A stretch of 64,000 nt of DNA from Kribbella sindirgiensis (GTDB lineage Bacteria > Actinomycetota > Actinomycetes > Propionibacteriales > Kribbellaceae), in the NCBI RefSeq assembly GCF_004331435.1, contig NZ_SJKA01000007.1, positions 248,001 to 312,000 on the forward strand, read 5' to 3'. Position numbers and translations under genes: made by a program. The notes under the pieces were generated by a model, which made no database searches, had not been told where the DNA came from, and saw nothing but the letters and a program-made list of their open reading frames with translations. Positions 8,476-16,550 of this stretch are shown piece by piece (position 1 is the stretch's first letter; the number at the start of each line of letters is the position of its first letter).

Positions 8476-9135
8476 TCAGAAGAGGCGCAGGACGTCGGAC
8501 TCCATGCCCCGGAGGGCGTCGTAGTCGACGGTGAGGCAGTCCAGGCCGCGGTCGGTGGCGAGGAACTGTGCCTGCGGCTTGATCAGCTGGGCGGCGAAGA
8601 TACCGCGGACCGGGGCCAGCAAGGGGTCGCGGTTCAGGAGTTCGACGTACCGGGTCAGCTGTTCGACGCCGTCGATCTCGCCGCGGCGCTTGATCTCGAC
8701 CGCGACGTGTTTGCCGTCGGCGTCGCGGAGCAGCAGGTCGACCGGGCCGATCGCGGTCGGGTACTCCCGGCGTACCAGCGTCCAGCCCTCGCCGAACGTG
8801 TGGACGTGCTCGGCGAGCAGCTCCTGCAGGTGCGCCTCGACGCCGTCCTTGATCAGGCCGGGGTCCGTCCCGAGCTCGTACGCCGTGTCGCTGTGCACCT
8901 CCTCGATGGTGATCCGCAGCTCCTCACCCGCCTTGTTGGTGACGCTCCAGACCCCCTCGTCCTCGGTCAGCTTGCACGGCGGCGACATCCAGTTCAGCGG
9001 TTTGTACGACCCGCCGTCGGCGTGGATCAGCACGGACCCGTCCGCCTTCACCATCAGCAGCCGGGGCGCCATCGGCAGATGAGCCGTCAGCCGCCCCGAG
9101 TAGTCAACAGAACACGTAGCAATCACCAAGCGCAC
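8476..9135 (-). CDS. nucS: NucS/EndoMS mismatch-specific endonuclease
   Basis: 219 residues from the GTG at 9135, giving the family start VRLVIATCSVDYSGRLTAHL; longer open frames upstream are not homologous. The N-terminal DNA-binding/dimerisation half is followed by a RecB-like nuclease core with D133 (IGPVDLLL) and E147/K149 (VAVEIKRRG). The C-terminus ends in LRLF, resembling the clamp-binding tails described in actinobacterial NucS. It cleaves both strands at G-T/T-T/G-G mismatches and replaces MutSL in most actinobacteria. TACGGT 8 nt before the GTG suggests a near-leaderless promoter. Confidence 0.93.
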   Translation of the reverse strand: MRLVIATCSVDYSGRLTAHLPMAPRLLMVKADGSVLIHADGGSYKPLNWMSPPCKLTEDEGVWSVTNKAGEELRITIEEVHSDTAYELGTDPGLIKDGVEAHLQELLAEHVHTFGEGWTLVRREYPTAIGPVDLLLRDADGKHVAVEIKRRGEIDGVEQLTRYVELLNRDPLLAPVRGIFAAQLIKPQAQFLATDRGLDCLTVDYDALRGMESDVLRLF

Positions 9136-9184
9136 GAGAAAGCACCGTAGTGCACCGGCCCGCCGGAGTGGGAAGGTGGTGAGC

Positions 9185-9508
9185 ATGATGCCGAAGGTGA
9201 GCGACGAGGCGGTCGCCGCGTACGACGCGGTCGCGGCCGGGCTCGAGGCGGCCGGAGTGGTGCGCGGCAGCATGTTCGGGATGCCGTGCCTGAAGGCCGG
9301 CAAGAAGGTGCTCGCCGGGATGTACGGCGACGCGATGACCTTCAAACTCCCGCCCGGGCCGCGGGAGAAGGCGCTGACGGTCCCCGGTGCGGAGCAGTTC
9401 GATCCGGGGATGGGTCGGCCGATGAAGGAATGGGTAAAGATCCCGCTCGAGCAGTCCGCCGTCTGGCCGGACTACGCCGCCGAGGCCCTGGAGTACGTCG
9501 ATCGATGA
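9185..9508 (+). CDS. TfoX N-terminal-domain-like small protein
   Basis: About 107 residues. The compact domain with RGSMFGMPCLKAGKKVLAGMYGD and KEWVKIPLEQ matches the TfoX-N/YjhX-like small-protein fold (MFG-P-L signature) found as stand-alone proteins in many actinobacteria; here it is not evidence for competence regulation. The ATG at 9185 is preceded by GGGAAGG at 8 nt; a GTG at 9176 and an ATG at 9188 are alternatives. It overlaps the next gene by ATGA, forming a three-gene operon with a methyltransferase fusion and a Nudix hydrolase. Confidence 0.75.
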   Translation: MMPKVSDEAVAAYDAVAAGLEAAGVVRGSMFGMPCLKAGKKVLAGMYGDAMTFKLPPGPREKALTVPGAEQFDPGMGRPMKEWVKIPLEQSAVWPDYAAEALEYVDR

Positions 9509-10386
9509 ATCTCATGTGTCCTGCCCGCATCCTGCTGCTGCCCGGTGACATCCAGGACGCCGTGGTCGGTGAGCGGATCGCACAGGTGTACGCCGGGCCG
9601 TTCGAGGCCGCCGCGGGCGCGCGACTGGCCGAGGCGCTCGCGGTGCGGTTGACCGTCGTACCCGAGCTGACCCAGCAGCCGGACGCCGAACTGCGGTCGA
9701 TCGCCGACCTGCATCGCGGCGAGACCGTGGTGGTCCTCGGGCTGGACCTCGGCCTCACACTGCCTGCCGTCGTCGAGCACACCGGCGACGGCTGGACCCG
9801 GGTCGCCTCGGACAACGAGCTCACGCTCGCGGCGTACGAACAGGCCGCCGGCAAGTTCCGCGACTCGATTCCCAAGGAACCCAACCACCTGCTGATCGAC
9901 CTGCTCGCCGAACGTCTCGCAGCGGGCGGCAAGGTGCTCGAGCTCGGCAGCGGCACCGGCAAGGACGCGATCGAGCTGGAGAGCCGCGGGTACGTCGTAC
10001 GCCGGACCGACGCGACGCAGGCGTTCGTCGACATGATGCGCGCCGACGGGTACGCCGCCGACCGCTTGAACGCGATCACCGACGACTACGGCGGCCCGTA
10101 CGACGCCGTGTACGCGAGCGCGGTGTTCCTGCACTTCGATCGCGCGCAACTGGCCGGCGTACTGCGGAAAGCGGGCCGGGCCGCGCCGGTGCTCGCGTTC
10201 GCGACCCGGGAGGGCAAGGGCGAGGAGTGGTCGAAACGGCACCTGGATCTGCCGCGGCATTTCGTTCTCTGGCAGGAGGAACCGCTGCGTGACCTGCTGA
10301 CCGCGACCGGATGGACGGTCGCGCGACTCGAGCGCGGCGATTCGAAGATCGGCACCTGGTTCGAGATCCTGGCGACGCGCTCGTGA
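9505..10386 (+). CDS. Degenerate histidine-phosphatase-like domain fused to a SAM-dependent methyltransferase
   Basis: 293 residues from the ATG overlapping the preceding stop. The C-terminal half (about 125-293) is a class I methyltransferase with motif I VLELGSGTGKDA (144-155). Residues 7-92 follow the pattern of a phosphoglycerate-mutase-type phosphatase: a beta strand where RHG should be (ARILLLPGD), a YAGPFEAAAGARLAEAL segment matching the SPLxRAxQTA element, an ELTQQ segment, and RGETVVVLG where the second catalytic His loop should be. All catalytic Arg/His residues are absent, so this half is probably a non-enzymatic scaffold or binding domain. The domain assignment by eye is moderate. 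Substrate unknown. Confidence 0.7.
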   Translation: MNLMCPARILLLPGDIQDAVVGERIAQVYAGPFEAAAGARLAEALAVRLTVVPELTQQPDAELRSIADLHRGETVVVLGLDLGLTLPAVVEHTGDGWTRVASDNELTLAAYEQAAGKFRDSIPKEPNHLLIDLLAERLAAGGKVLELGSGTGKDAIELESRGYVVRRTDATQAFVDMMRADGYAADRLNAITDDYGGPYDAVYASAVFLHFDRAQLAGVLRKAGRAAPVLAFATREGKGEEWSKRHLDLPRHFVLWQEEPLRDLLTATGWTVARLERGDSKIGTWFEILATRS

Positions 10387-10838
10387 TCCGCGCGGGCGTC
10401 GTACTGCTCAGCGAACACGGGATCGCAGCGATCGAGCGGGTGCGCGACGGGCGGACGTACCACGTGCTGCCCGGCGGTCAGGTCGAGGACGGGGAGAGTC
10501 CGGCGGAGGCCGCGCGCCGGGAGGCTCACGAGGAACTCGGGCTGCTGGTCAAGATCCGTGCCGCGGTCGCGGTCGTGCACCTCGGGGACAGCACGCAGCA
10601 CTACTTCGTCGCGGACGTGATCGGCGGCGAGTTCGGTACCGGCGACGGTCCGGAGATGGGCAGCGCGGCCGACTCGGAGCGCGGGAGCTATCGCGCCGTG
10701 TGGCTGCCGGTGACGGACCTCGCCGCCTGCGACCTCAAGCCGCGACCGATCGCCGCCGCACTCGAGGGTGCCCCTGACCCGTGGTGGCTGCTCGACGGCT
10801 GGATGGCAACGCCGGTCGTCATCGACGAGGGCGGGTGA
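10383..10838 (+). CDS. Nudix hydrolase
   Basis: 151 residues from the GTG overlapping the methyltransferase stop (GTGA). A complete Nudix box is visible at about residues 36-58: G-QVEDG-E-SPAEAAR-REAHEELGL. It would hydrolyse a nucleoside diphosphate linked to another group; substrate not predictable. Third gene of the TfoX-like/methyltransferase/Nudix operon. It overlaps by 20 bp the 3' end of the convergent membrane protein gene. Confidence 0.88.
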   Translation: MIRAGVVLLSEHGIAAIERVRDGRTYHVLPGGQVEDGESPAEAARREAHEELGLLVKIRAAVAVVHLGDSTQHYFVADVIGGEFGTGDGPEMGSAADSERGSYRAVWLPVTDLAACDLKPRPIAAALEGAPDPWWLLDGWMATPVVIDEGG

Positions 10839-12876
10839 GCTCGACGGTGCCGCGGTTCGTCGATGGTGATGTGGCTCTGGCGATCGTCAGTGCCAGTGGT
10901 GGACCGGCGACCGCGAAGGTCAGCAGGGCGATGCGCAGGCCGTAGTCGTTGGCGGCGGATCCGATCGCCGCGATGGTCACGATGGCGACGAAGCAGCCCC
11001 AGAGGTAGCGCCGTTCGGTCACTGCTCGTTCGAACCAGGCCGGTGCTACCTGGCGGCGGGCGACCACCACGGCGAGCAGATACAGCAGCAGGAGGCCGGC
11101 CAGCCAGAGGTGCGGCCCGGCGGACAAGGAGCCGAACGCGTAGCCGGCCTTGCGGGTCACCACGCCGAGACCGTCACCGTTCAACAGGTCTTCGACGAAC
11201 CGACCGGCGTGTGAGCGCGATGCGGCCGGGCGAAGCCAGTCGAGCACACTGACCAGGGCCACGGCGACGACCGCCGCGGCGCCGGTGAGCAGCAGACGGA
11301 CGACGCCGATCCGCCGTCCGAGGACATCGAGGGTCAGCAGGACGAACGCCGGGACGATCGCGAACCCGCCGCCGACGTCCGCTCCCCACGTCGGCCAGGC
11401 GTCGACCGCGACCGTCACGAGCCCGATCGCCGCGACGGCAGCGGCGGCGACCGCGGTACCGGATCGGGACCGCAGCCAGCGGGCGACGCCTGCCGCGAAG
11501 AGCACGGCATGTACGGCGAACACGACGAACGTGGTGTTGCCGAACCCGTAGTACCGGCCACCCGACAGCGGTGACGGACCGAGCGGGCTGCCGTGGTGCA
11601 GGACGGTCCCGGTGATTGCGTCGAGGGCGAGGACGGCGACCGTGATCCCGGCGAGGACGGTGACGGCTCGGGGGAGTCGCCGGAGCGCGAAGGCCAGCGC
11701 GACTGCGCCGAGGAGCATGCCGAGCCACAGGGCCGCGAGCGGTACAGGCCATCTCCACCACTGGATGAGGCGGACCAAGTACGAGCACAACGGCAGAGCG
11801 GCGAGTACAAGCAGGCTGAACTCGACCGTCCGCGTCCTCCGCCCGGCGCGCCGGAGTACTGCCAGCGCGGCGATCGCCAGGAGCACCGCCGCGGCCAGGC
11901 CGTTGACGAACCAGCCGGAGCTGCGGCGCAGGTCGCGGTCGCGGTGTGTGACGTCGGCGAGCTTCGCGGCGGTGTCCGCTGCTGACGGGCGGGTGCCTGT
12001 GGCGATCAGCGGTGCGCCGGTGAAGTCGTTGGGCTCGGGCACACCGGCCGCGGCGACGATCGTCGACGGGATGTCGAGGAGTCGCACGATGCCCTGCCAA
12101 CGGGTCGACTGGGCGGTCAGGTAATGGCCGGCGGCTCGGGGGCCGGTGACGAGTACGGCGCTCATCGCCAGGGTCGAGTGCAGTGGCTGGGAGACGCCGA
12201 GCACGATCACGGTCGCGGTCGGCGGTGCCTTCTCGAGGACCTCACGGACGGTGTCGTCGGCCTGCCGGAGGGCGCGGCCGGGATCGCGGCGACGGTCGAG
12301 TACGCCGGCGTCGACCATTGCCACCGGGCAGTCCCAGCGTGCGGTCTCCGCGGTGGGGTAGTACCTGGCTACCTGGCCCTGGCGGGTGGCAAGGGCCAGC
12401 GCGGCGCCTGGGCCGACGGCGGTGGCGCAGACGTTGTTGTCGGCGAGCGTCGTACCGAGTAGGCCCAGCGTTGGGTCGTATACCGAGTCGCGCTGGGCCT
12501 GGACGAGACCGGACCAGCCGTCCACGGTGCCGTCGGTTACCGAGGGGAGCGCCGTACAGTCGCGGTCGCGGTGTGGCTGGGGATCGGTCGCCGCCCGGCC
12601 AGCCGAGAGGGAGAGCCAGCCGTCCAGCGGGCAGGGTGGCGAGTGCACGGTACGGACCGTCATCGCCGCGGCCCCGGCCCCGTCCTCAAGCATCCTCCAC
12701 AGCGTCGGCGCGCCTTCCTCGGTCAGGTTGTCCCAGGTGAGCCCGGCAATCCCGACAACCACCACCGGCGCCGCAACCGCCGCACCCGGAACCGCCGCTG
12801 CTGGGTCCTCCGCGGCTGCTGCCGTTGTGGGCAGGCAGAGGAGGGTTGCGGCTGCGGCCAGGGTTCGGGCGAGCAT
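10819..12876 (-). CDS. Large membrane protein with N-terminal alkaline-phosphatase-like extracellular domain
   Basis: 685 residues from the ATG at 12876. Residues 1-22 form a signal peptide or first helix ending in AAAA. Residues ~35-340 look like an alkaline-phosphatase/phosphodiesterase-superfamily domain: PVVVVGIAGLTWDNL, then PTLWRMLEDGA and DGWLSLSAGRA, but a full metal-binding set is not obvious. The C-terminal half has about eight to ten predicted membrane helices. A conserved family of this shape exists in actinobacteria, without a firmly known role; envelope polymer metabolism is a guess. GATAGT at 12884-12889, 7 nt before the ATG, suggests leaderless expression. Longer starts to 12969 exist. 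Confidence 0.75.
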   Translation of the reverse strand: MLARTLAAAATLLCLPTTAAAAEDPAAAVPGAAVAAPVVVVGIAGLTWDNLTEEGAPTLWRMLEDGAGAAAMTVRTVHSPPCPLDGWLSLSAGRAATDPQPHRDRDCTALPSVTDGTVDGWSGLVQAQRDSVYDPTLGLLGTTLADNNVCATAVGPGAALALATRQGQVARYYPTAETARWDCPVAMVDAGVLDRRRDPGRALRQADDTVREVLEKAPPTATVIVLGVSQPLHSTLAMSAVLVTGPRAAGHYLTAQSTRWQGIVRLLDIPSTIVAAAGVPEPNDFTGAPLIATGTRPSAADTAAKLADVTHRDRDLRRSSGWFVNGLAAAVLLAIAALAVLRRAGRRTRTVEFSLLVLAALPLCSYLVRLIQWWRWPVPLAALWLGMLLGAVALAFALRRLPRAVTVLAGITVAVLALDAITGTVLHHGSPLGPSPLSGGRYYGFGNTTFVVFAVHAVLFAAGVARWLRSRSGTAVAAAAVAAIGLVTVAVDAWPTWGADVGGGFAIVPAFVLLTLDVLGRRIGVVRLLLTGAAAVVAVALVSVLDWLRPAASRSHAGRFVEDLLNGDGLGVVTRKAGYAFGSLSAGPHLWLAGLLLLYLLAVVVARRQVAPAWFERAVTERRYLWGCFVAIVTIAAIGSAANDYGLRIALLTFAVAGPPLALTIARATSPSTNRGTVELTRPRR

Positions 12877-12883
12877 GCGGTCA

Positions 12884-12889
12884 ACTATC
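12884..12889 (-). promoter_or_regulatory. Leaderless -10 box of the membrane phosphatase-like gene
   Basis: GATAGT on the minus strand is followed by 7 nt and the ATG at 12876. No Shine-Dalgarno sequence is present. The divergent dehydrogenase gene has a similarly placed box on the other strand. Confidence 0.4.
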
Positions 12890-12977
12890 GGCTGCAGTGA
12901 GGTCAGGCGGGTGGTCAGGCGTGTGAGGTTGACCTCGCCGGTGACCCAGCTCATGGGCGGACCAGTCATCGGACTGG

Positions 12978-12983
12978 CATAGT
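12978..12983 (+). promoter_or_regulatory. Leaderless -10 box of the double dehydrogenase gene
   Basis: CATAGT followed by 7 nt and the ATG at 12991, with no ribosome-binding site. It supports the ATG at 12991 over the GTG at 12982, which would lie inside the box. Confidence 0.4.
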
Positions 12984-12990
12984 GCAGAGC

Positions 12991-14769
12991 ATGGCTCGGG
13001 AATTGACGACGGTGGGTGTGGTGGGTCTCGGCACGATGGGCGCCGGGATCGCCGAGGTGTTCGCGCGCAACGGCCTGACGGTCGTCGGCGTCGAGCGTGA
13101 CGAGGAGGCCGTCGAGCGCGGCCGCGGGCACATCCAGCACTCGACCGACCGCGCCGTGAAACGCGGCAAGCTGTCCGTCGAGGACCAGCAGGCCCTGTTC
13201 GACCGGGTCACGTTCGCCACCTCGCTGGAGGCACTGGCGGACTGCGACCTGGTGATCGAGGCCGTCGTGGAGCGCCTCGAGCTGAAGCGCGAGATCTTCG
13301 CCGCGCTGGACAAGGTCGTCCGCGACGACGCGATCCTGGCGACCAACACCTCGTCGTTGTCGGTCACCGAGATCTCCGTCGCCACCCAGCGCCCGCGGCG
13401 CGTCGTCGGCATGCACTTCTTCAACCCGGCGCCGGTGCAGGAGTTCGTCGAGGTGATCAAGACCGTGGTCACCGAGCCGGACGTGGTCGAGGACGTGCAG
13501 GCGCTGGCCCGCCGGCTCGACAAGGTCCCGGTGGTCGCGGCGGACCGGGCCGGGTTCATCGCCAACGCGCTCCTGTTCGGGTACCTGAACCACGCGGTCT
13601 CCATGGTCGAGTCGCGCTACGCGACCCGCGAGGACGTCGACGCGGCGATGCGGCTCGGCTGCGGTTACCCGATGGGTCCGCTGGCGCTGCTCGACCTGAT
13701 CGGCCTCGACACGGCGTACGAGATTCTCGACACCATGTACAAGCAGGGCCGCAACCGGCTGCACGCCCCGGCGCCGATCCTCAAGCAGATGGTGACCGCG
13801 GGCCTCCTCGGCCGGAAGACCGGTCGCGGCTTCTACACCTACGAGTCGCCGGACTCGCCGGTCGTGGTCGACGACGAGCACACCCCGCACCAGAACGGCG
13901 ACGAGGTCGTCGTACGGACGGTCAAGCAGGTCGGTGTCGTCGGCTCCGGCACGATGGCGGTCGGCATCGTCGAGGTGCTCGCCAAGGCCGGGTACGACGT
14001 GCTGTACGTCGCCCGCGGTACCGAGAAGGTCGACCGGGTCCGCGGCGTACTGGAGCGCTCGCTGGAGAAGGGTGTGCAGCGCGGCAAGCTGTCCACCGAG
14101 GAGCGCGACGCGGCGCTGCGCCGGGTGACCGGTACGGCGAAGCTCGACGACCTGGCTTCGGTCGACCTCGTCATCGAGGCGGTGGTCGAGGAGCTGAGCG
14201 TCAAGCAGGCGCTGTTCGAGACGTTCGACGAGATCTGCAAGCCGGGCGCGATCCTGGCGACCACGACGTCGAGTCTGCCGGTGATCGACCTGGCGATGGC
14301 GACCAAGCGGCCGGGTGACGTGGTCGGGCTGCACTTCTTCAACCCGGCGCCGGTGATGCAGCTCGTCGAGGTCGTCAGCACCGTGAGCACCACAGCCGAG
14401 GTCGCCGACACGGTGGCCGCGGTGGCAGTTGCCGCAGGCAAGCACCCGGTGCGGTGCGGCGACCGGGCCGGATTCATCGTGAACGCGCTGCTGTTCCCGT
14501 ACCTGAACGACGCGGTCCGGATGCTCGAGGCGCACTACGCCGGCGTCGACGACATCGACGCCGCGATGAAGCTCGGCTGCCGCCTGCCGATGGGCCCGTT
14601 CGCCCTGCTCGACGTGGTCGGGCTGGACGTCTCGCTCGCCATCCAGCGCACGCTCTACCTGGAGTTCCGCGAGCCCGGCTTCGCCCCGGCCCCACTACTG
14701 GAGCACCTCGTCACGGCCGGCTACCTCGGCCGCAAAACCGGCCGCGGCTTCCGCGACTACTCCAACTGA
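12991..14769 (+). CDS. Tandem-fused 3-hydroxyacyl-CoA (3-hydroxybutyryl-CoA) dehydrogenase
   Basis: 592 residues made of two complete copies of a ~285-residue 3-hydroxybutyryl-CoA dehydrogenase, joined by a ~20-residue acidic linker near residue 300. Each copy has an NAD-binding Rossmann start (VGLGTMGAG; VGSGTMAVG, where the last Gly of GxGxxG is Ala), the catalytic His motif HFFNPAP, the DRAGFIxNALLF segment and a C-terminal GRKTGRGF. The NAD-dependent reaction interconverts 3-hydroxybutyryl-CoA and acetoacetyl-CoA. Most homologues are single-copy homodimers, so this is a covalent pseudo-dimer. It may work with the thiolase and Ccr further along the window. Confidence 0.92.
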   Translation: MARELTTVGVVGLGTMGAGIAEVFARNGLTVVGVERDEEAVERGRGHIQHSTDRAVKRGKLSVEDQQALFDRVTFATSLEALADCDLVIEAVVERLELKREIFAALDKVVRDDAILATNTSSLSVTEISVATQRPRRVVGMHFFNPAPVQEFVEVIKTVVTEPDVVEDVQALARRLDKVPVVAADRAGFIANALLFGYLNHAVSMVESRYATREDVDAAMRLGCGYPMGPLALLDLIGLDTAYEILDTMYKQGRNRLHAPAPILKQMVTAGLLGRKTGRGFYTYESPDSPVVVDDEHTPHQNGDEVVVRTVKQVGVVGSGTMAVGIVEVLAKAGYDVLYVARGTEKVDRVRGVLERSLEKGVQRGKLSTEERDAALRRVTGTAKLDDLASVDLVIEAVVEELSVKQALFETFDEICKPGAILATTTSSLPVIDLAMATKRPGDVVGLHFFNPAPVMQLVEVVSTVSTTAEVADTVAAVAVAAGKHPVRCGDRAGFIVNALLFPYLNDAVRMLEAHYAGVDDIDAAMKLGCRLPMGPFALLDVVGLDVSLAIQRTLYLEFREPGFAPAPLLEHLVTAGYLGRKTGRGFRDYSN

Positions 14770-14784
14770 CCGGACCCGTCTCGC

Positions 14785-14790
14785 TAGTCT
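14785..14790 (+). promoter_or_regulatory. Leaderless promoter of zeta module 1
   Basis: TAGTCT followed by exactly 6 nt and the ATG at 14797; there is no ribosome-binding site. The surrounding CCGTCTCGCTAGTCTGG (14776-14792) is repeated almost exactly before module 2 (one difference), so promoter and genes appear to have been duplicated together. Confidence 0.7.
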
Positions 14791-14796
14791 GGCCCC

Positions 14797-15093
14797 ATGC
14801 CGGACGAGCACGGGAAGCACATCACCGAGGCGCTGAGCGGGCGGTTCGTCGCGCCGTTGTCCGATGACGAGCGGGTCGAGCACGAGCGGGCGCGGGTCCT
14901 CGTCCGGGCGGTACTGTCGGCGTACAACGGGCTGATCGCCTCCGAGACCGACGAGGCTCGTCGACGTGAGCTCGAGACGGAGCGCGCGGTGCACACCGAG
15001 CGGTTCCGGCGCTTCGCGGCGCTGTCGGCCGAGGAGCGGTCCGAGATCCTGCGCACCTACCCCGAGCTGCTGGACCGGCTACGCACCGAATGA
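14797..15093 (+). CDS. Small helical partner of zeta toxin 1 (putative antitoxin)
   Basis: 98 residues, all charged alpha-helix with no DNA-binding motif. The N-terminus MPDEHGKHITEAL and the PLSDDERVEHERAR, YNGLI and RTYPELLDRLRTE blocks are shared with the paralogue at 16245. It is translated just ahead of the zeta-like kinase with an ATGA overlap, the position and size of an epsilon-type antitoxin (a small three-helix protein that blocks the ATP site). It has no clear sequence likeness to classical epsilon, so the role is inferred from position, size and duplication. Confidence 0.65.
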   Translation: MPDEHGKHITEALSGRFVAPLSDDERVEHERARVLVRAVLSAYNGLIASETDEARRRELETERAVHTERFRRFAALSAEERSEILRTYPELLDRLRTE

Positions 15094-16193
15094 TCGACCT
15101 CACGCTCACCCCGGGCGAGTCCGAGCAGCTGATTGCCCGTCGGACCGAGGAGATCATGCCGCCCCGCCGTCCCGTCCGCGGTCCTGGCATCCAGCCGCTG
15201 GCGGTGGTGATCGGCGGGCAGCCCGGTGCGGCGAAGTCGACGGTCCAGGATCGGGTGCACGCGGCGCTCGGCGTGGACACGGCGGCGACGTACGAGGCCG
15301 ATGACGACGCCCAGGCCCATCCGCGGTTCCAGGAGGCGACGCGCGACGATGGGTTGGACGCGCACGGCGAGGTGGTTCAGAGCCTGCCCGAGAACCTGAG
15401 CCAGCGGTGCCTGGACAGTCTGCTGACCGCGGACCCGCCGTACGACGTCGTGACGAGTGCGTGGCTGGAGACCCCGGAGCGGGCGCAGCAGACCCTGGAG
15501 CCGTTCCGGAACGCCGGCCATCGGGTGGTGGCCGTTTATGTCGCCACGAACGAGGCTGACAGTCTGCTGGCGATCGCGGATCGGTACCAGCAGGCGAAGG
15601 ACGCCGCCGGCAACGGGCGGTGGGTGGATCCGCGCATGCACAACGCCGTTTACCAGCGAGTGCCTGACGCTGCGCACGCGGTGGAGACCCTGGGGTACGC
15701 CGACGACATCTACGTCGTGGACCGCGCGGGGAACGTGCTCTACGAGAACCACCGCCGGGCGGACGGCTCGCTGGAACGCGAGCCCGGGGCACGCGAGGCG
15801 ATCGTTGCCGAGCGCAACCGCCCGCCGACGCCGGCGGAGCAGCAGCGATTCGTGGGTACGGCGCGCGCGTTGCGGGAGCGGGGTGACGAACTGGAGCCCG
15901 CGGTCGACGACGTGGTCCGCGAGGCGATGCGCAAGCAGGTCGAGCGCCCTGCAGCGATGCCCTCGCAGCCCGCGCCGGATCGAGCCCCGCAGATCGACGG
16001 ACAACTGGCCGAGCTGCGGCGGGTGACAGGCGCAGGCGTCGCCCCGGCCGGCGGCATCCGGCCCCCGGACACGGCAAACACACCACCCGGAGCACCTCAG
16101 ACCCCCGATGGCACCCGGCCCTCAGGACTCGGGAGCGGAGCCCGCCGACCAGACGGCGGACGGCCGCCCGCGGGCCCGTCGGTGGATCGGTGA
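15090..16193 (+). CDS. Zeta-toxin-family kinase 1, degenerate P-loop
   Basis: 367 residues. The zeta/PezT fold is indicated by a P-loop at 43-51, the YEADDDAQAHPRF block carrying the probable catalytic Asp (D71, six residues before H77), and the ADRYQQAK...GRW segment holding basic substrate-binding residues. Zeta toxins phosphorylate UDP-N-acetylglucosamine and block wall synthesis. Here the invariant Gly before the P-loop Lys is Ala (GQPGAAKST, A48-K49), which may weaken the enzyme. A Pro-rich linker leads to a QLAELRRVTGAGVA element shared with the paralogue. It overlaps the upstream small gene by ATGA. Confidence 0.85.
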   Translation: MIDLTLTPGESEQLIARRTEEIMPPRRPVRGPGIQPLAVVIGGQPGAAKSTVQDRVHAALGVDTAATYEADDDAQAHPRFQEATRDDGLDAHGEVVQSLPENLSQRCLDSLLTADPPYDVVTSAWLETPERAQQTLEPFRNAGHRVVAVYVATNEADSLLAIADRYQQAKDAAGNGRWVDPRMHNAVYQRVPDAAHAVETLGYADDIYVVDRAGNVLYENHRRADGSLEREPGAREAIVAERNRPPTPAEQQRFVGTARALRERGDELEPAVDDVVREAMRKQVERPAAMPSQPAPDRAPQIDGQLAELRRVTGAGVAPAGGIRPPDTANTPPGAPQTPDGTRPSGLGSGARRPDGGRPPAGPSVDR

Positions 16194-16232
16194 GGCAGGG
16201 TTCTACTGCTCCGGCTGAGCTGGCCGTCTCGC

Positions 16233-16238
16233 TAGGCT
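16233..16238 (+). promoter_or_regulatory. Leaderless promoter of zeta module 2
   Basis: TAGGCT followed by 6 nt and the ATG at 16245. The block CCGTCTCGCTAGGCTGG (16224-16240) differs from the module 1 promoter at one position. Module 2 can therefore be transcribed independently of module 1. Confidence 0.7.
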
Positions 16239-16244
16239 GGTGAC

Positions 16245-16550
16245 ATGCCGGACGAGCCGCGGAAGCACCTCACCGACGCAGTCGGCGGGCGGGCGGGTGT
16301 GCCGCTGAGCGATGTGGAGCGGGTGGAGTGGGAGCGGGCTCGCAACCTCGTTCAGAGTGTGGCTTCGTGCTACAACTCGCTGGTCAGTCAGGCGACCGAC
16401 CCCGATCGGCGGGCCGAGCTCGCCGCTGAGCTCGCGTTTCACGACGGCGAGCTTCGTCGGCTCGGCACGATGTCGGGTGCGGAACGACGTACCGTGATCG
16501 GCACCTATCCGGACCTGCTGGCGCGGTTGCGTACCGAGCTGGACGGATGA
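16245..16550 (+). CDS. Small helical partner of zeta toxin 2 (putative antitoxin)
   Basis: 101 residues and clearly paralogous to the protein at 14797: MPDEPRKHLTDAVGG, PLSDVERVEWERAR, SCYNSLVSQATD, and GTYPDLLARLRTEL. All-helical, acidic to neutral, no membrane segment or DNA-binding motif. It overlaps the second zeta-like gene by four bases (ATGA). The two small proteins have diverged enough that each may be specific for its own kinase. Function is inferred from gene order. Confidence 0.65.
   Translation: MPDEPRKHLTDAVGGRAGVPLSDVERVEWERARNLVQSVASCYNSLVSQATDPDRRAELAAELAFHDGELRRLGTMSGAERRTVIGTYPDLLARLRTELDG

Noticed and set aside
9176..9345. Longer NucS with 70 extra N-terminal residues
   Set aside because: The extension is antisense to the TfoX-like gene, is not NucS-like, and the family start falls exactly at the GTG at 9135.
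10819..14535. 1238-codon minus-strand frame
   Set aside because: Only the part after about 12876 is a real protein; the N-terminal ~550 codons are antisense to the double dehydrogenase gene and have shadow composition.
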